From contig NZ_JAAFKD010000033.1 of the NCBI RefSeq assembly GCF_013299165.1, positions 1 through 64,000 of the forward strand: a stretch of DNA of 64,000 nucleotides. The letters run 5' to 3'. The notes below the pieces were generated by a model. The model saw only the letters and a list, made by a program, of their open reading frames with translations. It was not told the DNA's origin and did no database searches. Made by a program: the position numbers and the translations under genes. Source of the stretch: Microcoleus sp. bin38.metabat.b11b12b14.051. GTDB taxonomy: Bacteria; Cyanobacteriota; Cyanobacteriia; Cyanobacteriales; Microcoleaceae. Positions 52,301 through 61,652 of the stretch are shown piece after piece (positions within the stretch are counted from its first letter, which is position 1; each line of letters begins with the position of its first letter).

Positions 52301-53128
52301 TTATTTAATAAAAATCCGCCGCGTCATACCCATACCCATCGGCGTTTTTCTTCCCACTCCGCAGTACAAAGCATAATCAGCTAAAGCATTAATTTGTTTA
52401 ATCGCTGACGGCTTCACATCTCCTAAAATCCGATAACTAACCTCCCCAACAATCCCGACAAAATTGCTATGATAATTGGTCAAAGCTTCAGTCTTAATAT
52501 TGATAAAGCTCGAAAAAACTGAATCTAGTACCAGCGGTAAAAATTCAATCCCGCTGTACTTGTTCCAGCGACTGAGGAGACTGTTGAAAACGCATTCTCT
52601 TGTCGGCAAAACAGAATCAAATTTACCCTGACGAAACGCAGTCGGAGTCGCCAGACTGAACGCAATCAATCGATTAGTTTCCGATGCTTGTTCGTACAAT
52701 TGAGAGTAATCGCAAGCATTAGCCCAAGGGCGATCGAGTTGTGGCGTTCCTAGAATCTTAGTAATCAACAAATCAGTGGGGCCCAAATGCCACGGCTTCG
52801 ACGGATTGAGATTCAGCCACAGGTGAGTTAATTTGCCGAACAAAGAGTCATCCAGGAGACTAATTCGCCACCAACATGGAGTATGTTCGGGAATAGGTTC
52901 TGTGTGTTCCCATTGCAGGTAATGGTGTTTTTTGAAAGGGCATTTTTTAGTTTGTAAAGGGCTGAGGGTGAAGGCTTTATCTGCTGCGGCTTCGTGGAGG
53001 TAGTCGCCGAGTTCTTTGTCAACGGAACTCGCGAGGGTGAGGAAGAGGGCGTGCAGGTGTCTTCCCGTTAGGTATCCGGGGGATATTGGGGAGAGGGGGA
53101 GGAGGTTGAGGACTAGGCTGTGTGGCAT
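52301..53128 (-). CDS. cas6: Cas6 CRISPR RNA endonuclease
   Basis: A 275-residue Cas6 with two ferredoxin-like domains. The C-terminal glycine-rich loop GVGRKTPMGMGMTR is diagnostic. In this system Cas6 cuts the repeat transcript 8 bases before the spacer, leaving the ATTGAAAC handle. Which His acts as the general base is not clear. The start is 3 bp after the cas3' stop codon, so translation is probably coupled. Confidence 0.93.
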   Translation of the reverse strand: MPHSLVLNLLPLSPISPGYLTGRHLHALFLTLASSVDKELGDYLHEAAADKAFTLSPLQTKKCPFKKHHYLQWEHTEPIPEHTPCWWRISLLDDSLFGKLTHLWLNLNPSKPWHLGPTDLLITKILGTPQLDRPWANACDYSQLYEQASETNRLIAFSLATPTAFRQGKFDSVLPTRECVFNSLLSRWNKYSGIEFLPLVLDSVFSSFINIKTEALTNYHSNFVGIVGEVSYRILGDVKPSAIKQINALADYALYCGVGRKTPMGMGMTRRIFIK

Positions 53129-53131
53129 GAT

Positions 53132-55408
53132 TTAGATTACCCAGAATTCTTGATTGTCAGGACATTTTAAGGCAATGCCGGCGGAGGCGATCGCCAAAAT
53201 GCCCGATAAACTTGGAAAAAATTTATATTCTTTTTCGGCACCAAAGATATCTGTTACCGTAATTGAATAGCATTCGACTCCTTGTTTTCTTAGTTTGAGA
53301 ATTGCCCAGCTATTTTTGCGGTGTTCTTTGACTATTACACCAGGCATTAAGGGTGGTGAAAGTTGGGAAATTAGGGCTGTGGGACGCACGCAGTTGTCGA
53401 TCGTCCGTTCGATCGTACAATTTTTGAAGGCATAGAGTTTGCAGAGATAATTATTAGCAAATTCTTCTAAGTCTGGAACTTGCAAGGCGAATTTCAGTCC
53501 GTAGGTTTCGGTGGCGCGATCGGTAAGCACAATTCCACGTTCATCGGAGTCAAATTCAAAATATCTCAGCAGGTGAATCGGATCGAGATTGGTTTCGCCT
53601 ACTTCATCGAGTAAGAAGTTGTGCGGATCGTAAATTTTGATATTTTCAAACAAGCTTTCTCGGAATTTAAACAGCGGCGCATAGCTAGTTTTGAGAATCG
53701 TTGCATATTCTTTGAATTCTTCGGCGACTTTTTGGTGTTTGCAAATTTTTTCCTCAATTGATTCGATCGCACTTCTCCCCGAACGAATTTCTTCCCAATC
53801 TTCGGGATAGTTGGCTTGCATAAAACTGATAACGCAGTTTTGACCGCCTTTAATGTATTTCCACTCTTTTTGAATTTGTTTGATAGTAGACTTGGCTACA
53901 TTTTCGGCACCTTGCAATACCTTCATCCGCTGGCGGTAAGAACTCCAATCTCGTTTACCTCCCAACACGATTTGCAGCGTTTGATAAAGCTGGCTGACTA
54001 AACTTGCTTCGGGCAATTTTTCCAGCAATATTTCTAGTTCGAGTAAGGGTTTGGCAATTTCTAGAAATGCTTCGGATCGCCAGTAAATTTCTAGAAACGG
54101 ACGTTTCATGCAGTCTAAACTTGCTAGCATTTCTGTTAGGGAATTGCGGCCGCCGTTACAGTCAAGTTGTGCGATTCCTTCTTCCCACGCCCGATCGGGT
54201 AAATAGGCGATCGCCCCTGAAGCAATATCGGTTTGCGTTTTCCCCAAAACCCGCCCCACACGCCCGATCCGCTGCCAAAATGCAAAGCGATCGCGCGTTG
54301 AAAAAATCAACCAGTCGAGATTCTGTCTGGGTGGCGGATTGTCCCGTTCAAAGTTGAAGCCGACATCCACGGTACTTGTAGCCAGAATCACTTGTTTTTG
54401 GGCAGCCTGCGGGCGTTCTTCCTTGGGTGTATCGCCCGTAATCCGCCCGCAGAAATCGGCAAATCCGCGATCGCGCAGTCGATCGCTAATTCTTCCTAAT
54501 GTATCCTTCCCATCGAGAATCACCGCCCCGTTTTCGTCAGGAAATTCGCGCAGCCGCCGCACAACTTCTGCGACGATTTCTGTAATCAGTTGGTCTTTTT
54601 CCGGCTGCTTGCGAATTTCGAGATTGACTTGAGTTTGAGAAGGAAGCAAGTTTTTGATTTGATTTTTGCTGTCAGTTCGATAAATTCTGACACCATTTTT
54701 TCCTAGGACATTCAATGCTTCTTCGCAAGCAGGTTCTGGTGTTGCTGTCAACAGTACAATTTTGCGGTTGTGCTGAAAATAACCGAATTCTTTGGATAAA
54801 GCGAGATAGAAAAATAAGCTGACTAATTGCTTGGCATTATAAAGGTGAAATTCATCGAAAATAACCGTCGAGAAACTGCTGTAAAATTCGCTAGCAATGT
54901 TGTCGCGATCGAGCTTATTGTAAGCAAAGAACGTGGCATAATAGAAAATATCCGGGTTGGTCACTAACAACAGAGGTCTACCACCACCGCATTCGGGAAA
55001 AATTGTTGCAGGTTCTCGCAAAACATTATAGATTTTTTCGCCAGAACGTTTCCCAACGCGATCGTCCGGCCACAAATTGACTTCTTTAGCAGAAGCTGCT
55101 TTGACGAGATGCGGTAAATTTGCTTTACGAACAAACTCTTGGGCCGTTTTTGTTTGTTGGTCAATCAAGGCATTTGTCGGCGCAATATAGATCGCGTTTC
55201 GTTGAGGGTTGTGCAGTAAAACATTCAATCCTGCTTGCGTTTTTCCCGTTCCCGTCGGCGCGGTATCGATAACGATATCGTTATCTTCTGACGCTGCATA
55301 AATATCGACTTGATGCTGCAAAGCTTGTTCCATAAATTCCAGTTGTGATGGCAATTGGCGACAAGCAGAAATGCAGGCAGGTTCGAGTTGAATTTTCAGA
55401 TTATCCAT
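53132..55408 (-). CDS. cas3: Cas3', type I-D helicase without HD domain
   Basis: A 758-residue SF2 helicase. Walker A is TAPTGTGKTQAG, motif II is VIFDEFHLYN (DEFH), motif III is LLTATP and motif VI is FWQRIGRVGR. There is no HD nuclease domain, as expected for type I-D, where the HD resides in Cas10d. Cas3' is recruited after target binding and unwinds DNA. The ATG at 55406-55408 overlaps the csc1 stop by 8 bp (ATGGATAA). In this operon cas3' is placed between csc1 and cas6; in the Synechocystis I-D system as I remember it precedes cas10d, so the order is a variant. Confidence 0.93.
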   Translation of the reverse strand: MDNLKIQLEPACISACRQLPSQLEFMEQALQHQVDIYAASEDNDIVIDTAPTGTGKTQAGLNVLLHNPQRNAIYIAPTNALIDQQTKTAQEFVRKANLPHLVKAASAKEVNLWPDDRVGKRSGEKIYNVLREPATIFPECGGGRPLLLVTNPDIFYYATFFAYNKLDRDNIASEFYSSFSTVIFDEFHLYNAKQLVSLFFYLALSKEFGYFQHNRKIVLLTATPEPACEEALNVLGKNGVRIYRTDSKNQIKNLLPSQTQVNLEIRKQPEKDQLITEIVAEVVRRLREFPDENGAVILDGKDTLGRISDRLRDRGFADFCGRITGDTPKEERPQAAQKQVILATSTVDVGFNFERDNPPPRQNLDWLIFSTRDRFAFWQRIGRVGRVLGKTQTDIASGAIAYLPDRAWEEGIAQLDCNGGRNSLTEMLASLDCMKRPFLEIYWRSEAFLEIAKPLLELEILLEKLPEASLVSQLYQTLQIVLGGKRDWSSYRQRMKVLQGAENVAKSTIKQIQKEWKYIKGGQNCVISFMQANYPEDWEEIRSGRSAIESIEEKICKHQKVAEEFKEYATILKTSYAPLFKFRESLFENIKIYDPHNFLLDEVGETNLDPIHLLRYFEFDSDERGIVLTDRATETYGLKFALQVPDLEEFANNYLCKLYAFKNCTIERTIDNCVRPTALISQLSPPLMPGVIVKEHRKNSWAILKLRKQGVECYSITVTDIFGAEKEYKFFPSLSGILAIASAGIALKCPDNQEFWVI

Positions 55409-56177
55409 TGTGATTTTGACCGCAAAATTCAAGGTTAGCTGGGAGAATGAAATCACCTACTTGCAGCGCTTCACCGCGAAAGGAAAGATTCTTTAATAAC
55501 GATGTGGGTGGCATCGAAATTAAGTCGAAAGCAAGGAGTTCGATGTTTGCAGGCATATCGGCCGCGCTGAGATAGGTATTGCAGCGATAATCGCCCCTCG
55601 GAAGTTGCACGACATCGAATTTTTTAAGGATGTCAACGCGGACTTTGCTGGTGAATTTGCCGACGCGGATGTATTCGGGTAATTCGCGATCGCCAAATAC
55701 CAATGTTTGAAACCGATTTCCTCGTTCAATCATCCGCAACCGCCCAGTTTGGGGGAAGTTGCTGGGGCGGTAGGTACTGGGTTTTTTGCCCGATCGACTT
55801 AGCGGCACATCTTCCCGCGCTGTTGCCACGCGATTGTTTGTCATCGCATACCAATAGGAGTCAGAAAGGGCGTTAAACCGCTCAAATCGCAAGGATACAG
55901 TGCCGTTAGCAGGCCACGCGGGGAGGATGTAACTTTGACCGGAAAGCGGCGTTAAATCCTCAATATATCGGGGTCTGCTGGTGTCTTGTCCGGTGAGTCG
56001 ATAGGGCGATCGCGCCCAACCCAAAGCGTAGGCTAAGGCATAATTGCCGATCGCACTTTCGGTATAATAAGTATCAGAAAGTTCTCGCGAGGCAAAGAAC
56101 ACTGGTTCGGCGCACCACAGTTCGATTAAGCGTGCCGTGGAATGTGTCAATATGAAGTCGGACGGGTTTTGAATCAT
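55401..56177 (-). CDS. csc1: Csc1, Cas5-type subunit of I-D Cascade
   Basis: A 258-residue Csc1 (Cas5d) protein. It begins MIQNPSDFILTHSTARLIEL with the FFASRELSDTYYTESAIGNYALAYALG region and ends CGQNHNG. It has the RAMP fold and binds the crRNA 5' handle next to Cas10d. The start is only about 21 bp from the start of the divergent Uma2 gene (56199), so any promoter here is shared. If transcription comes from cas10d it must cross Uma2 in antisense. Confidence 0.92.
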   Translation of the reverse strand: MIQNPSDFILTHSTARLIELWCAEPVFFASRELSDTYYTESAIGNYALAYALGWARSPYRLTGQDTSRPRYIEDLTPLSGQSYILPAWPANGTVSLRFERFNALSDSYWYAMTNNRVATAREDVPLSRSGKKPSTYRPSNFPQTGRLRMIERGNRFQTLVFGDRELPEYIRVGKFTSKVRVDILKKFDVVQLPRGDYRCNTYLSAADMPANIELLAFDLISMPPTSLLKNLSFRGEALQVGDFILPANLEFCGQNHNG

Positions 56178-56198
56178 AAATTAAAAGGGATGAAGAAT

Positions 56199-56774
56199 AT
56201 GGTTGCAAGTCAAAATTCAAACTATCTTTCTCCAGAAGAGTATCTCCAGCTAGAAGCAAAAAGTGAGAGCAAGCATGAATATAGGCAAGGTGATGTTTAT
56301 GCAATGGCAGGGGCAAGTAATGTTCATGTACTCATTGCGATAAATCTTGGTTCGTTGTTAAGAAATCATTTGCGTGGTAGCGGATGTTTGCCCTATCTTT
56401 CTGATACCAAAGTTCGGATTGAGTCGATTAACATCTATTACTATCCAGATATTGCCGTTACTTGCGATCGCCGGGACAGGGAATTTAGCAATTTCTTGCG
56501 TCATCCCTGTTTGATTGTGGAAGTTTTATCTCCGACAACGGAAGCTTTCGATCGCGGAGACAAATTCGCCGATTACCGACAGTTAGAATCCCTCCAAGAG
56601 TACGTCCTCATCAGCCAAAATCGAATCCAAGTCGATGTCTTTCGCCGCAACGATCGCGGACAATGGGTTCTTTATCCCTATCGCGCAGGAGATACAATTC
56701 ATTTGACTAGCGTGGATTTTTCCTGTGCGATCGAGGACTTGTATGAAGATGTAGACTTTTCTCCTGTTTCATAA
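56199..56774 (+). CDS. Uma2-family endonuclease inserted in the cas operon
   Basis: A 191-residue protein of the Uma2 (DUF820) PD-(D/E)XK family. It starts MVASQNSNYLSPEEYLQLEA, has YYYPDIAV (catalytic Asp) and LIVEVLSPTTEAFDRGDKF (catalytic Glu and conserved tail), and ends normally, so it looks intact. Such genes are multicopy in cyanobacteria; their target is unknown. It lies between csc1 and csc2 but on the opposite strand: divergent from csc1, and convergent with csc2, whose stop is 36 bp away. No transposase or target-site duplication is seen. The ATG at 56190 is an alternative start. Confidence 0.9.
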   Translation: MVASQNSNYLSPEEYLQLEAKSESKHEYRQGDVYAMAGASNVHVLIAINLGSLLRNHLRGSGCLPYLSDTKVRIESINIYYYPDIAVTCDRRDREFSNFLRHPCLIVEVLSPTTEAFDRGDKFADYRQLESLQEYVLISQNRIQVDVFRRNDRGQWVLYPYRAGDTIHLTSVDFSCAIEDLYEDVDFSPVS

Positions 56775-56810
56775 TTCTGGGAAGGGCGAAAGCCTCGCCC
56801 ATTACGAGCA

Positions 56811-57827
56811 CTATTCTTCTGACTTTTTCCCCTTTCCTTTTTTCCCGCCTCCTTCACTCCTCACCTTGCGCCACGGGGCATAAGATTCATCCAAGCGTTT
56901 GAGGAAAGTTTCTTGTTCTGGTAGCGACCAATGGCGATCGACATCGGCAATCAGTGCATCACATTCGGCGGCGGACAACTGCATAGAAATACCTCGTTTG
57001 TTTGTCCAAGTGCTGATAATTTCCTGAGTTGCATCTACTAAAAATTGAGTTTTGAAAGGATGTTCGAGGTCTGTATTTTTAGCTTTCAGCTTATCGTAAA
57101 CTCCCTGTACTAATTCGAGAGAACTTGGCAATTCGGCAATACCGCCAAAGATACCGAGAATTTGATTGTCCATGCGTCCGACGCGGCTGGAAACAGCGCC
57201 GTAACGAGTTGTTAGCAAAATGTTGCCGAGGGTGTAGCGTAATTCGTCGGCGGTGACATCTTTGAGGGTGACAATATCGAGGAAATGAACTCCTGGCTTG
57301 ATGTATTCGCTGGTGTTTAGGGCGGTGGAAGCGTTACCTTTTTCGTCGCGCATAGTTCCGGTTTCAAAGATAGCATTGATCGTGCGATCGCCAATCAGTT
57401 CTGTAGAATGCAGCACACTAAACGCATCTTCTGTCCAAACTCGGCTTTTTTGTGCGCCTTCTCCACCCGCCGCGAAGCCGTAGAGGAAGCAATCAACGCA
57501 CATTTCGCAAGGCGCATTGGTATTGAGAGCACAGATTTCATTTGTTTTCGGTGCGGTATGAAGGAGATTGTGCGATCGCAAAAATTCGCGTCCTTTCCGT
57601 CTTTCCGGTGCAACTTGTTTGCGTTTTGTCATCACCAACCGAGGAATTGATTCGGTATCCTCAATCCCCGCTTGCACGTATTCGCTGCACATCGGTTCGC
57701 CCGTTCCTTCCGTGCGGAAAATGGTTTCCGATTGCGTTGTGCGGAGGACAACCATACCAATGGTACGGCCTTTGGGGAAGTTTTCGTAGCTGGGGGCGAG
57801 GAATGGTTGCAGTTTTGCGATCGACAT
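56811..57827 (-). CDS. csc2: Csc2, Cas7-type backbone of I-D Cascade
   Basis: A 338-residue Csc2 (Cas7d) protein that forms the helical crRNA backbone. Recognisable features are VVLRTTQSETIFRTEGTGEP near the start, a Cys cluster CALNTNAPCEMCVDC that probably binds zinc, and RYGAVSSRVGRMDNQ. The C-terminal 15 residues are Lys/Gly-rich. It starts 11 bp after the cas10d stop codon. It is separated from csc1 by the antisense Uma2 gene. Confidence 0.93.
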   Translation of the reverse strand: MSIAKLQPFLAPSYENFPKGRTIGMVVLRTTQSETIFRTEGTGEPMCSEYVQAGIEDTESIPRLVMTKRKQVAPERRKGREFLRSHNLLHTAPKTNEICALNTNAPCEMCVDCFLYGFAAGGEGAQKSRVWTEDAFSVLHSTELIGDRTINAIFETGTMRDEKGNASTALNTSEYIKPGVHFLDIVTLKDVTADELRYTLGNILLTTRYGAVSSRVGRMDNQILGIFGGIAELPSSLELVQGVYDKLKAKNTDLEHPFKTQFLVDATQEIISTWTNKRGISMQLSAAECDALIADVDRHWSLPEQETFLKRLDESYAPWRKVRSEGGGKKGKGKKSEE

Positions 57828-57838
57828 TTTGAACTCTC

Positions 57839-60601
57839 CTAATTGTTTTCAGATGTGGTTGTAGATGTGATTTCAGACTTTTTTTCAGTTTCAGCCTTCA
57901 ATTCTTGACGGGCTTCTTGCAAAAAGAACAAGTAGGCAGCTTCAAGAGTTTTACTATCAGTCAATAACCTTTCAGGCCGCGAGTGATAAACCTCCTCAAA
58001 TAGTTGTTTCAAGATTTGATAAAACTGCTTGATTTGTTCGTATTTTGTCGCACCCACGCCATGTTCTCGAATGCGATCGAGACGGTTGTGATATTGCTGG
58101 GCTAGGGCAGCAAATATCGTGTCCCAATCCATGTGAGATTTGCGCGATCGCACGGCCTTGATAAACTCTGAAAACGGTTCAGTTTGGGCAGTGCGGCGAA
58201 AGGAACTACCCCGCAATTTGGCAGATTCCGCAAGGTGTGCGGCTTGCTTGAGATAGCTAGAAACGCGATCGTGTTCTTCTGACATCAAACTCTCCAATAA
58301 AGTATTCAAAGGTTCTCGAATGCGAGACCAAATCGCCTCCAAATTGGGGTCGTCTTGTTCTCGCAAAATCCACCGCAGCAGGACGTAATACAAGCTGAGA
58401 GGACGATTTACTGCCCGCACTAAGTCGTACAGACAATCATCTTTTTTCCTAAGACTTGCCACTGAAATTGTCAGTTTGCCAATACAACGCAGCCTTTCTA
58501 AAACTTTTTCTGCCGTCACTACAGCGCATCGTTCTTTTTCAGAAAAATGACCATCCCGCCGATATTGACCGTTGCCCAATAGCGGCTGCAATGATGATGG
58601 AATTCCATCAACTTTGGCGAAAAAGTCCCAAGTAGGTTCGACTTCCAGATTCGCACTTAAAACAAAGGGAAAGCCAAAATCAAAAGCTAAACTCATTTCC
58701 AATGCCAACCTGAGCGACTTTAGCAACGCCACAGAATTATTAACTTCTCCCCAAAGTACCGGGATTGTTACTGTTGAGTTGATAAATTCTGGACGTTTTG
58801 GCAGTGCCAAGCCAACCATTTTGTTTGATTGAAAAATGAGGGAGTTATTGCGGTAAAGTTGCAGTTCATCAACTGTTACCGTGCCGTCTTCGTTCTTGGC
58901 TGCGGTCTTTTTTAGAAAGTTTTGCCAAATTGTTCTGAGTTCCACACTCGAACCTTTGGGCAAGGCAAAGTGCAGATAAAGCGGGTCTTGTTTGACAGCA
59001 TTTGGGAAGTTTGCACCAACTGCCATCAACTGATAACCAAGTGCCGATAAATTATCTGCCCGCCTCTTAGGTTCGGCAATCATTCCGCCGGGAAGGCGAT
59101 TAGAAAAAGCTTGAACCTTGGTTCCTGGCGGCATTTTTGGGGAACTTAATTCGCCGACTTGCAGCGATGTTATTCCCAAGGAACAGCGCTGGCGGGGGTT
59201 GGCTTCAATGTATGCTGTTAGTTCGTTAAAACCTTGCGAGTTTGCGGGTGTGGAAAAGTTGAGTAATTGTCGAACTGCATTCACTAATTCTGCGGAAACT
59301 TCTACTTCTGCTGTTGGGCGCAGTTTAAATGAGTCTTCTAAGGCAGCAAATACCTTTTCTAGCATCTCTTCGCGATCGCCCTCGATGGATTTGGCCGCAA
59401 ACAAACAGCGTCCGTACTGCGCGTTAAACGGTTCTAAGGCAGCCCGCTGTTCGGGAGACAGCCCGACTTGCGCGGCAATTCGATCCCAAACATCTTTGGG
59501 GCTGAGTTCGGCAGCGCGATAGCTGAGGTAAGCAGTTTTTAGTCCTTCGGAAATGGCGAATTCTTCGGCATTTGATACTGGATGCAAGCCGACAGCAGCG
59601 GCGGCGGTAACGGCGGTTTCTCCAGCATCTCCGCCGTATTTTTCAATGTCCTTGGCGACTTTTTCGACTTTGTAGCCGCTGGCTTTTTTTACCAGTAATT
59701 TATCTACTTCATCTAAGGTTGCTTCGGGGTTTTGTTGGATGGCTTGCGGGTCAATTTTGATGCCGTCTTTGGTGGCGTTAACGAGTTGTTCGATGTTGTT
59801 GCTAAAAACGCGATCGATCTTTTGCTGCCATTTTTGAGCGATGATTTTGCTCAAATCGCCGTCGGGAAAGGCTTCGCCGACAAAAATCTGGCCGTTGGGG
59901 TCGATCGCAAGAGTGTGTAAATTGCGATCGTGCAAAACCTCTTCGCAAGCTGATAGCAACAGCGAAGTCAGATAACCTCTGTCTTCGGAAAGGCTGACAT
60001 GAAACAACTTACAGGGACGCTGCAAGGCAACTGTTAACTCATTTTCAACTTTGCGAATGCGTTTTTGTTCTTCAATTCCCAAGTCAAATAAGTCACCCCC
60101 AATCAACATCGCAGCCCAACGTTTGATGTTGGGATCTTCCGGCAAAAAGCGCGTTCCGTCGCTGGCGCTGTGTCCAGAATGGCGTTCTATCAGGCGGCGG
60201 ATGAGTTCTAGTTCTTCATCGGTTTGGGCGAATTGGGCAACACCAGCGCGATCGAGTTGTTCTTGCAGAAAAGTGCGTGAAGCGAAGCTATCCCGTAGGG
60301 AATCGCGCGCTAATGCTTTAACATTGCGCTTGTCGTTTTCATCTGTCAATTTATTCAAATCGTGAACGGCGGTTGCGGCCAAAATGCAAGCACGTTTATC
60401 GTCGGGAACTCCGGCTATTTTGCTAGCAGTCAGGACGAACTGACAAGCAGAATCCAAATGTTCGGCGAGGGTGCGTCCTTGGCGACTGCCGTACTGTGAG
60501 TGTTTGGTATGCAGTTCGTACAGCCGAGGACGAACTTCGGCAAAATAGCGATCGTCTAAATTTGTTGTTGTTTCGTCAAAAAGCAGACTTTTTCTTGACA
60601 T
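57839..60601 (-). CDS. csc3: Cas10d (Csc3), large subunit of type I-D effector with HD nuclease
   Basis: A 920-residue protein. An HD phosphohydrolase domain is at the N-terminus (about 38-180): LAEHLDSACQFVLTASK followed by ATAVHDLNK. The palm-type polymerase domain in the middle lacks GGDD, as expected in Cas10d, so it should not make cyclic oligoadenylates. In type I-D the large subunit both recognises the PAM and cleaves DNA, with the helicase supplied by Cas3'. It is the first cas gene of the operon, 35 bp after the deleted DUF1016 gene. No frameshift is visible over this length. Confidence 0.93.
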   Translation of the reverse strand: MSRKSLLFDETTTNLDDRYFAEVRPRLYELHTKHSQYGSRQGRTLAEHLDSACQFVLTASKIAGVPDDKRACILAATAVHDLNKLTDENDKRNVKALARDSLRDSFASRTFLQEQLDRAGVAQFAQTDEELELIRRLIERHSGHSASDGTRFLPEDPNIKRWAAMLIGGDLFDLGIEEQKRIRKVENELTVALQRPCKLFHVSLSEDRGYLTSLLLSACEEVLHDRNLHTLAIDPNGQIFVGEAFPDGDLSKIIAQKWQQKIDRVFSNNIEQLVNATKDGIKIDPQAIQQNPEATLDEVDKLLVKKASGYKVEKVAKDIEKYGGDAGETAVTAAAAVGLHPVSNAEEFAISEGLKTAYLSYRAAELSPKDVWDRIAAQVGLSPEQRAALEPFNAQYGRCLFAAKSIEGDREEMLEKVFAALEDSFKLRPTAEVEVSAELVNAVRQLLNFSTPANSQGFNELTAYIEANPRQRCSLGITSLQVGELSSPKMPPGTKVQAFSNRLPGGMIAEPKRRADNLSALGYQLMAVGANFPNAVKQDPLYLHFALPKGSSVELRTIWQNFLKKTAAKNEDGTVTVDELQLYRNNSLIFQSNKMVGLALPKRPEFINSTVTIPVLWGEVNNSVALLKSLRLALEMSLAFDFGFPFVLSANLEVEPTWDFFAKVDGIPSSLQPLLGNGQYRRDGHFSEKERCAVVTAEKVLERLRCIGKLTISVASLRKKDDCLYDLVRAVNRPLSLYYVLLRWILREQDDPNLEAIWSRIREPLNTLLESLMSEEHDRVSSYLKQAAHLAESAKLRGSSFRRTAQTEPFSEFIKAVRSRKSHMDWDTIFAALAQQYHNRLDRIREHGVGATKYEQIKQFYQILKQLFEEVYHSRPERLLTDSKTLEAAYLFFLQEARQELKAETEKKSEITSTTTSENN

Positions 60602-60636
60602 ATTTTCGCCCTAATTAGTTCATTTGATATTATTTT

Positions 60637-61194
60637 TTAATCTATTCCTTCTAAAAGTTTGGCAACTTGTTCTGGTGCGGGTAGTTGATTTTTAAATTCT
60701 TGAGGAACCGTCGAAACAATCTTATAAGTTGCCACACCAATTGGTTTGTTCGATTCTCTCAGCGCATATTCAACGATGGTTTTATTTTTGGATTTGCAAA
60801 GAATGATGCCGATAGCCGGATTTTCATCGGGTTTACACTTCTCTAAAATGACCCCATTATGCGTCCAACCAATTTCTGCAACCATTGGTTGCAGTTTTTC
60901 ATTTTGACTGTACGTGGTGTAAAAGTTTCGCATATTCCAAATATTACGATCCGAAAACCCACTAATACCTGGAAACTCAGCCTGCAAATCTTTTGCTAGT
61001 TGTTCCACTACTGATTTGCCCCAACTTGCGCCTTGTTGGCGAGTCACGATCGTTTTGCCAATATCCCAATACAGTTCGATCAGTTGTTTGTTGACTGCTT
61101 TGAGTGCTTCGTACTGGGCGGAACGAACTCGCTGCTTCACTTCTGTCAGTAATTTTTTGTAATCTTCGGGAATGGAATTGGTCATATTTGTCAT
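60637..61194 (-). pseudogene. DUF1016/YhcG-type nuclease with internal deletion
   Basis: A 185-residue frame. The N-terminal part, about 1-112, is a DUF1016 N domain (VNKQLIELYWDIGKTIVTRQ, GFSDRNIWNMRNFY, EIGWTHN). The rest, from about 120, matches only the extreme C-terminus of the family (ENPAIGIILCKSKNKTIVEYAL, EFKNQLP). The middle, about 150-170 residues in full-length homologues of about 340-360, is gone; it holds the PD-(D/E)XK catalytic core. The join after VILEKCKP is in frame. It is therefore a deleted, presumably nuclease-dead gene, though the truncated protein could still bind a partner. Confidence 0.75.
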
Positions 61195-61223
61195 TCAACC
61201 TGTTGATGTTCGCGAGCCATTTT

Positions 61224-61652
61224 TTAGGGTTCTTTTGAAATATATTCAGCAACCTGCTGGATGTACAGAGGGTAATATATTAAAGCAATCCGAACAGAAT
61301 TCAATAAAATGACATAATTTATTTCTAGATATCGATGAGCTAAAATATTGCGTAATCCACCTGATTTGGATAGTTCTGTTGCTACCTCAATTGAGATGAT
61401 TCCATATTTTTGAGCTTGCCAAAATGATTCCCGATTACCAGTTGAGACAGCATTCATCTTGCGAGTTAGGATATGCTCGTTAATATCCACGGCTGCTTGA
61501 ATGATTAACTCCATAATTCTTTCAGAAATTGTTTTTTGATCGAAGCTATCTAGATAATATTCAAGGCTCATCGATTCAAATCGTTTCAATTCTTGAAGAT
61601 TGTTTGCAATAAATTGGAGTCTGCTTAAAACTACAGATTTCTCAATACTCAT
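61224..61652 (-). CDS. hepT: HepT-like HEPN toxin
   Basis: A 142-residue HEPN-family RNase toxin. The R-x4-H-x-Y motif is present as RNILAHRY at about 112-119; the Arg and His are catalytic, and the Tyr is the residue polyadenylylated by MntA in the Shewanella pair. The ATG overlaps the antitoxin stop (ATGA), so the two are translationally coupled, with the antitoxin first. It is a type VII toxin-antitoxin system. It lies upstream of the cas operon on the same strand. Confidence 0.9.
   Translation of the reverse strand: MSIEKSVVLSRLQFIANNLQELKRFESMSLEYYLDSFDQKTISERIMELIIQAAVDINEHILTRKMNAVSTGNRESFWQAQKYGIISIEVATELSKSGGLRNILAHRYLEINYVILLNSVRIALIYYPLYIQQVAEYISKEP

Noticed and set aside
57839..60601. 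Type III signalling through Cas10
   Set aside because: The large subunit lacks GGDD and the neighbours are Csc1/Csc2 and Cas3', so it is Cas10d of type I-D without cyclic oligoadenylate synthesis.
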